Below are positions 6,765 through 8,976 of a DNA stretch of 8,976 nucleotides, piece by piece. Position 1 is the first letter of the stretch. The number at the start of each line of letters is the position of its first letter. Source of the DNA: Candidatus Zhuqueibacterota bacterium (GTDB lineage Bacteria; Zhuqueibacterota; Zhuqueibacteria; Zhuqueibacterales; Zhuqueibacteraceae); contig JABWAN010000151.1 of assembly GCA_013361015.1 (NCBI GenBank), positions 1 to 8,976 on the forward strand. The letters are read 5' to 3'. The position numbers and the translations under genes were made by a program. Below the pieces are notes generated by a model. It was not told the origin of the DNA and made no database searches. It was given only the letters and a program-made list of their open reading frames with translations.

Positions 6765-7784
6765 TCAAATACTCGATTGCCCGGAGCGCACGGCACGAAC
6801 CCAGTAGTAGGTGCCGACACGACAGTGATTGCACTGACTGAAGTTGAAATCGACAACCCATCGCCACGACGCCCTGCGTAGTTCAATTTCATCCGCTGTC
6901 CAAATCCAGAGCTGGGTGCGATCAAACTCGCCGATCCTTGCTTTGGCTTCCATAAGCGACATTGCCTCCTCCAATGTCGGCAAGCGCCAATCACAATATC
7001 CCGCAAAGCGTATCGCATTCAAGGCGCGAACGTATTCCCCTGCATGAACAAGGCTCAGGGATCTCGTTGATCCGCCTTGTTGCCACATGAGGTCGGTATG
7101 ATAGTCGGTAACCACTTGCCCGCCGCGTTGCAACTCATATTTGTGCGCGATGCCTTTGCCTTGGGGGTTGCTCCATTCGCTATTCCAATCGTGGTTACTA
7201 CAGTAGAAATCGTGCTTACGTAGCATGGCTTTGACCTCGGCATTCGAGAGCCTTGCCGGAGTGCTGCGCAGGCGGAGCACATCGTTGCAGCTTGGCTTCA
7301 CTATCGGAGTCGACTGCAGCGCTTCTTGCAAGGGAGAATGTATCACACGGGCAGGCGGTTCTGCAGCTTGCGGCGTTTGTGTGGGCGGCGCGGGTTTGAT
7401 TAATCGCAGAGCTTGCAGCAACTGCGCAAGGCCTGTTTCGACATCGCTGAATCCCACCCACGCCTTGTGCGCCAAAATCGCGGGAAGTTCGGTGTTATCC
7501 AAACGGCAAGGGATGATCGCCTTTTTCAAGGAAACGGCGTTTGACCATTCCATTTCCACCCAATCGGAGGTGCTCGCGGCTTTCGACCAAAGCAGCAAAA
7601 GCGTATTGCACCATTTCAGCGCATCGCTAATACGCTCCGGCAAATTGTCTCCGCCGCGAATGCCTTCGTGATCGACCCACACTTCCGCGCCCGCGGCTTG
7701 CAGCTCTTTTTCCAAGCGCCGCACGAGAGGCTTGTCTTGCCATGCATGGCTAATGAAAATTTTCGGTTGGTTAGTTTGCGGCAT
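6765..7784 (-). CDS. TIR domain fused to DUF1566 (Lcl C-terminal, lectin-like) domain
   Basis: A 339-residue protein with no signal peptide, so probably cytoplasmic. Residues 8-125 form a TIR domain: IFISHAWQDKPLVRRL, then EVWVDHEGIRGGDNLPERIS, then TLLLLWSKAASTSDWVEMEW. In the last, W75-V-E-M-E79 fits the WxxxE catalytic-glutamate motif of NAD+-cleaving TIRs. A Pro/Ala-rich linker covers about 130-160. Residues about 222-335 form a DUF1566 domain: TDLMWQQ, FAGYCDWRLPTLEEAMSLM at 260-278, WIWTAD and terminal VRAVR. The family is related to C-type-lectin-like folds. The natural reading is a lectin-like sensor that controls a TIR NADase; that is inference. The ATG at 7784 has GAGGG only 1 nt upstream, an unusually tight spacing, but no other start fits because the TIR strand begins at residue 8. 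It follows hicA by 29 bp. Codons 310-327 are unusual (see separate entry). Confidence 0.88.
   Translation of the reverse strand: MPQTNQPKIFISHAWQDKPLVRRLEKELQAAGAEVWVDHEGIRGGDNLPERISDALKWCNTLLLLWSKAASTSDWVEMEWSNAVSLKKAIIPCRLDNTELPAILAHKAWVGFSDVETGLAQLLQALRLIKPAPPTQTPQAAEPPARVIHSPLQEALQSTPIVKPSCNDVLRLRSTPARLSNAEVKAMLRKHDFYCSNHDWNSEWSNPQGKGIAHKYELQRGGQVVTDYHTDLMWQQGGSTRSLSLVHAGEYVRALNAIRFAGYCDWRLPTLEEAMSLMEAKARIGEFDRTQLWIWTADEIELRRASWRWVVDFNFSQCNHCRVGTYYWVRAVRSGQSSI
6804..6857 (-). other. NNY codon run in the DUF1566 domain, candidate DGR variable region
   Basis: Codons 310-327 of the TIR-DUF1566 gene end in C or T in 17 of 18 cases; the exception is CAG at 317. They encode V V D F N F S Q C N H C R V G T Y Y, mostly residues reachable by changing the first two bases of an AAY codon. 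The run lies just before the conserved W-V-R-A-V-R end, where diversity-generating retroelement variable regions sit in this fold. Part of the bias follows from residues that only have NNY codons, and no template repeat or reverse transcriptase is in the window. Confidence 0.3.
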
Positions 7785-7813
7785 ACCCTCAAAGCGCGTT
7801 ATGTTGGATTACA

Positions 7814-8053
7814 TTATGCCAGATCATAAGCTTGCAGGAATTCATCGCGAGCGATCCTCGCTTGCGTACAAATCGTTCTCAAAGTGGAGCTTTTGATTTT
7901 GGAATGATTGGGCATCGTCAATGGTGTTCGTGTGCCATCCAGATTTTCGCGCACCATTGCGATGTGCTCGCGCTCCCGTACCATTTTGAACCCCAAAAGC
8001 TCGAACGCTTTTATGACTTTGGTTTTGGGGGCATCGACAGGGAACTTCGACAT
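7814..8053 (-). CDS. hicA: HicA-family toxin (type II toxin-antitoxin mRNA interferase)
   Basis: A 79-residue protein matching HicA over its whole length: KVIKAFELLGFKMVRERE, H30 in EREHIAMVRE, then TPLTMPNHSKIKSSTLRTIC and a QARIARDEFLQAY end. HicA proteins have a double-stranded-RNA-binding-like fold and cleave mRNA with a single catalytic histidine. His30 takes that position, although the usual GSH reads REH, a common variant. The ATG at 8053 overlaps the hicB TAA in a TAATG, so translation is probably coupled and antitoxin precedes toxin. That order differs from Escherichia coli hicAB but is common elsewhere. The TIR-DUF1566 gene starts 29 bp after its stop. The gene appears intact. Confidence 0.88.
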   Translation of the reverse strand: MSKFPVDAPKTKVIKAFELLGFKMVREREHIAMVRENLDGTRTPLTMPNHSKIKSSTLRTICTQARIARDEFLQAYDLA

Positions 8054-8277
8054 TAGACTGCCACTCCGGCTTCAGCCACGAAGGCTTCCAAAGCTGCGCT
8101 TTCATCATCGAATACTTCTTGCCCGAAAGTTTCGATGTGAAAGCGGATGGCGGATTTGACATCGGCAAAGGCCTCTTCGTAGGTATCGCCTTGGCCGACC
8201 ACAACTCCCTTGAGGCCGAGGGGATAAGCGATATAGCCGTCAAAATGTTTTTCAACCACGATTTTGAATTGCTTCAT
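8053..8277 (-). CDS. hicB: HicB-family antitoxin (short form)
   Basis: A 74-residue protein. The ATG at 8277 follows GGAG with a 7 nt spacer and gives the normal N-terminus MKQFKIVVEKHFDGYIAYPL; an in-frame ATG at 8325 would add 16 unlike residues. The partial RNase-H-like HicB fold is clear: GYIAYPLGLKGVVVGQGDTYEEAFADVK, then AIRFHIETFG. It should neutralise HicA by covering its active site. Unlike longer HicB proteins it ends at EAGVAV, with no visible helix-turn-helix or ribbon-helix-helix domain, so how it would bind its own promoter is unclear. Stop and hicA start overlap by one base. It lies 72 bp after the UPF0175 gene. Confidence 0.88.
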   Translation of the reverse strand: MKQFKIVVEKHFDGYIAYPLGLKGVVVGQGDTYEEAFADVKSAIRFHIETFGQEVFDDESAALEAFVAEAGVAV

Positions 8278-8294
8278 AGCGAGTCTCCAAAGCT

Positions 8295-8308
8295 GAATTA
8301 AAATTCTA
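8295..8308 (-). promoter_or_regulatory. Possible hicB -10 element with overlapping palindrome
   Basis: TAGAAT reads on the minus strand at 8308-8303, about 26 bp before the hicB start and just ahead of its ribosome site. It overlaps the inverted repeat GAATT-AA-AATTC at 8295-8306, which could be an operator. No -35 hexamer stands at 16-18 bp upstream; that position is GC-rich. A weak or regulated internal promoter is possible. Confidence 0.22.
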
Positions 8309-8318
8309 TTCGCGAGCT

Positions 8319-8332
8319 GGCCCAAGCGGGCC
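8319..8332 (-). repeat. GC-rich inverted repeat between the UPF0175 gene and hicB
   Basis: GGCCC-AAGC-GGGCC (read on +) gives a perfect 5-bp stem with a 4-nt loop. It lies in the 72-bp gap between the UPF0175 stop and the hicB start. No T-run follows directly on either strand, so it is not a standard intrinsic terminator. It could be a processing site, an attenuator or a binding site, or chance. Confidence 0.3.
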
Positions 8333-8349
8333 GGAATTGCTCACCGCTT

Positions 8350-8613
8350 TCACTGCAACTCTTCCTTTGCCAATTCCTCAGTCCAACGCGGTTGCATGCC
8401 CGAAGCGCGCGCGTGCCGGATCATTTCTCTCTCTGGCAAGCCGGACAATTCTGCGGCTCTTCCGAATGAAACCAAACCACGCGAGTAGAGCAACAAAGCT
8501 TCTTGAATCTTTAGCTGCTGAAGGCCGAGCAACAACACTTCAGGGAGCCTGTCACGATAGGGTAAAAGTTTTGCAGAAAATTCGATTGGGACTTCAAGTT
8601 GAAGTGTTTCCAT
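8350..8613 (-). CDS. UPF0175 family protein (antitoxin-like)
   Basis: An 87-residue protein. The ATG at 8613 follows a strong GGAGG with a 5 nt spacer; an upstream in-frame ATG at 8715 would lie before the predicted promoter. The sequence fits UPF0175 (PF03683): METLQLEVPIEF at the start, KIQEALLLYSRGLVSFGRAA at 35-53, and LSGLPEREMIRHARASGM at 56-73, where a helix-turn-helix-like segment is expected. Family members usually sit next to PIN-domain (DUF3368) toxins and are treated as antitoxins or DNA-binding regulators. No PIN gene follows; hicB comes next after 72 bp. It may therefore be an orphan antitoxin or a regulator of the hicBA-TIR genes. The family call is good; the function is inferred. 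Confidence 0.8.
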   Translation of the reverse strand: METLQLEVPIEFSAKLLPYRDRLPEVLLLGLQQLKIQEALLLYSRGLVSFGRAAELSGLPEREMIRHARASGMQPRWTEELAKEELQ

Positions 8614-8673
8614 GATAACCTCCGCATGAATTGAATCACATTTTAGACGAGCAGGGGATCTAATTTGTGAGAC

Positions 8674-8702
8674 AATATACTGGTGCGCACCCGCATTTGC
8701 AA
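8674..8702 (-). promoter_or_regulatory. Predicted sigma70-type promoter for the UPF0175-hicBA-TIR run
   Basis: On the minus strand TTGCAA (8702-8697) and TATATT (8679-8674) are separated by exactly 17 bp. They match the -35 and -10 consensus at 4 and 5 of 6 positions. Transcription would begin near 8667, leaving a leader of roughly 55 nt before the UPF0175 ATG. It sits in the 126-bp gap after the amidohydrolase gene, where a new transcription unit would be expected. Confidence 0.45.
8682..8691. promoter_or_regulatory. Perfect palindrome in the promoter spacer, candidate operator
   Basis: GGTGCGCACC is a perfect 10-bp palindrome lying wholly between the -35 and -10 elements at 8674-8702. A dimeric regulator bound there would block RNA polymerase. 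UPF0175 protein is the nearest candidate regulator. A 10-bp palindrome can also occur by chance. Confidence 0.3.
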
Positions 8703-8739
8703 ACAACGATTTCATTCCTTCGCTCGCCCTTCGCCCCTC

Positions 8740-8976
8740 TCACTTCGCCGGCTCCTCTCCCTCCCAATACAGCTTCGCCATCTTCTTCTCCACCGGCCAG
8801 ATTTGATCGAGCGTCTCGGCATTGTAGAGCAAGCCGTTCTTCATCACATAGCGTAGCGAGTTGGTGTTGCGAATGTTTTCGAGCGGGTTGCGGTCGAGCA
8901 CGAGAATGTCCGCGAGCTTGCTTTCGGTGATCGAACCCAAGTCTTTTTCAAAGCCGAGCGCTTGTGCGCCGAAGAT
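8740..8976 (-). CDS. Amidohydrolase family protein, C-terminal end only
   Basis: The last 78 residues of a gene that begins beyond the right edge; the frame is open to base 8976 and stops with TGA at 8742-8740. The TTG at 8940 is an internal leucine codon. The visible part is the C-terminal composite beta-domain of the amidohydrolase superfamily (PF01979): FGAQALGFEKDLGSI, then SKLADILVLDRNPLENIRN, then RYVMKNGLLYNAETLDQIWP. The catalytic metal-binding histidines lie upstream and cannot be seen. The tail (VEKKMAKLYWEGEEPAK) resembles the ends of long exported TolB-propeller plus amidohydrolase proteins, but that is only a resemblance. It probably belongs to a separate transcription unit from the genes that follow. 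Confidence 0.85.
   Translation of the reverse strand: MFGAQALGFEKDLGSITESKLADILVLDRNPLENIRNTNSLRYVMKNGLLYNAETLDQIWPVEKKMAKLYWEGEEPAK

Overview
The window looks like a piece of accessory, defence-island-like sequence from a Gram-negative bacterium with an outer membrane. This rests on a lipobox lipoprotein carrying an OmpA peptidoglycan-binding domain and on several Sec-type signal peptides. FecR-TPR proteins, a VWA/carboxypeptidase-regulatory-like/OmpA lipoprotein, an exported SUMF1 protein and a composite amidohydrolase are typical of the FCB group and of uncultured lineages such as candidate phylum KSB1. That placement is inference only; no rRNA or core marker gene is present.

Layout. On the + strand, 2-238 is the 3' end of a TIR-like (PF10137, CAP12/Pycsar-type) protein cut by the window edge. 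A large exported FecR-TPR protein follows at 332-3097. It converges on a long run of minus-strand genes. Read in transcription order from the right, these are: the 3' end of an amidohydrolase (8976-8740, cut by the window edge); a UPF0175 antitoxin-like protein (8613-8350) with a recognisable promoter upstream; hicB (8277-8053) and hicA (8053-7814), overlapping by one base; a TIR-DUF1566 fusion (7784-6765), 29 bp after hicA; an exported histidine phosphatase (6674-6114); an exported SUMF1/FGE-fold protein without the catalytic cysteine pair (6094-5165); and a VWA/OmpA lipoprotein (5050-3176). No intergenic stretch exceeds 130 bp, and no RNA gene, insertion sequence or CRISPR array was seen.

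How the genes may work together. Two different TIR-superfamily proteins flank the window, both from families linked to NAD+ depletion in antiphage defence. One of them lies directly behind a complete HicBA toxin-antitoxin module and an orphan antitoxin-like gene, so 8613-6765 could be a single defence/abortive-infection operon. The next three minus-strand genes encode envelope proteins and may be an unrelated module that happens to be co-directional.

The most interesting feature is the TIR-DUF1566 fusion. Its C-terminal domain belongs to the C-type-lectin-like group often diversified by diversity-generating retroelements, and codons 310-327 near its 3' end are an almost unbroken NNY run (17 of 18), as adenine mutagenesis of AAY codons would leave. 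No reverse transcriptase or template repeat lies inside the window, so this remains a hypothesis.
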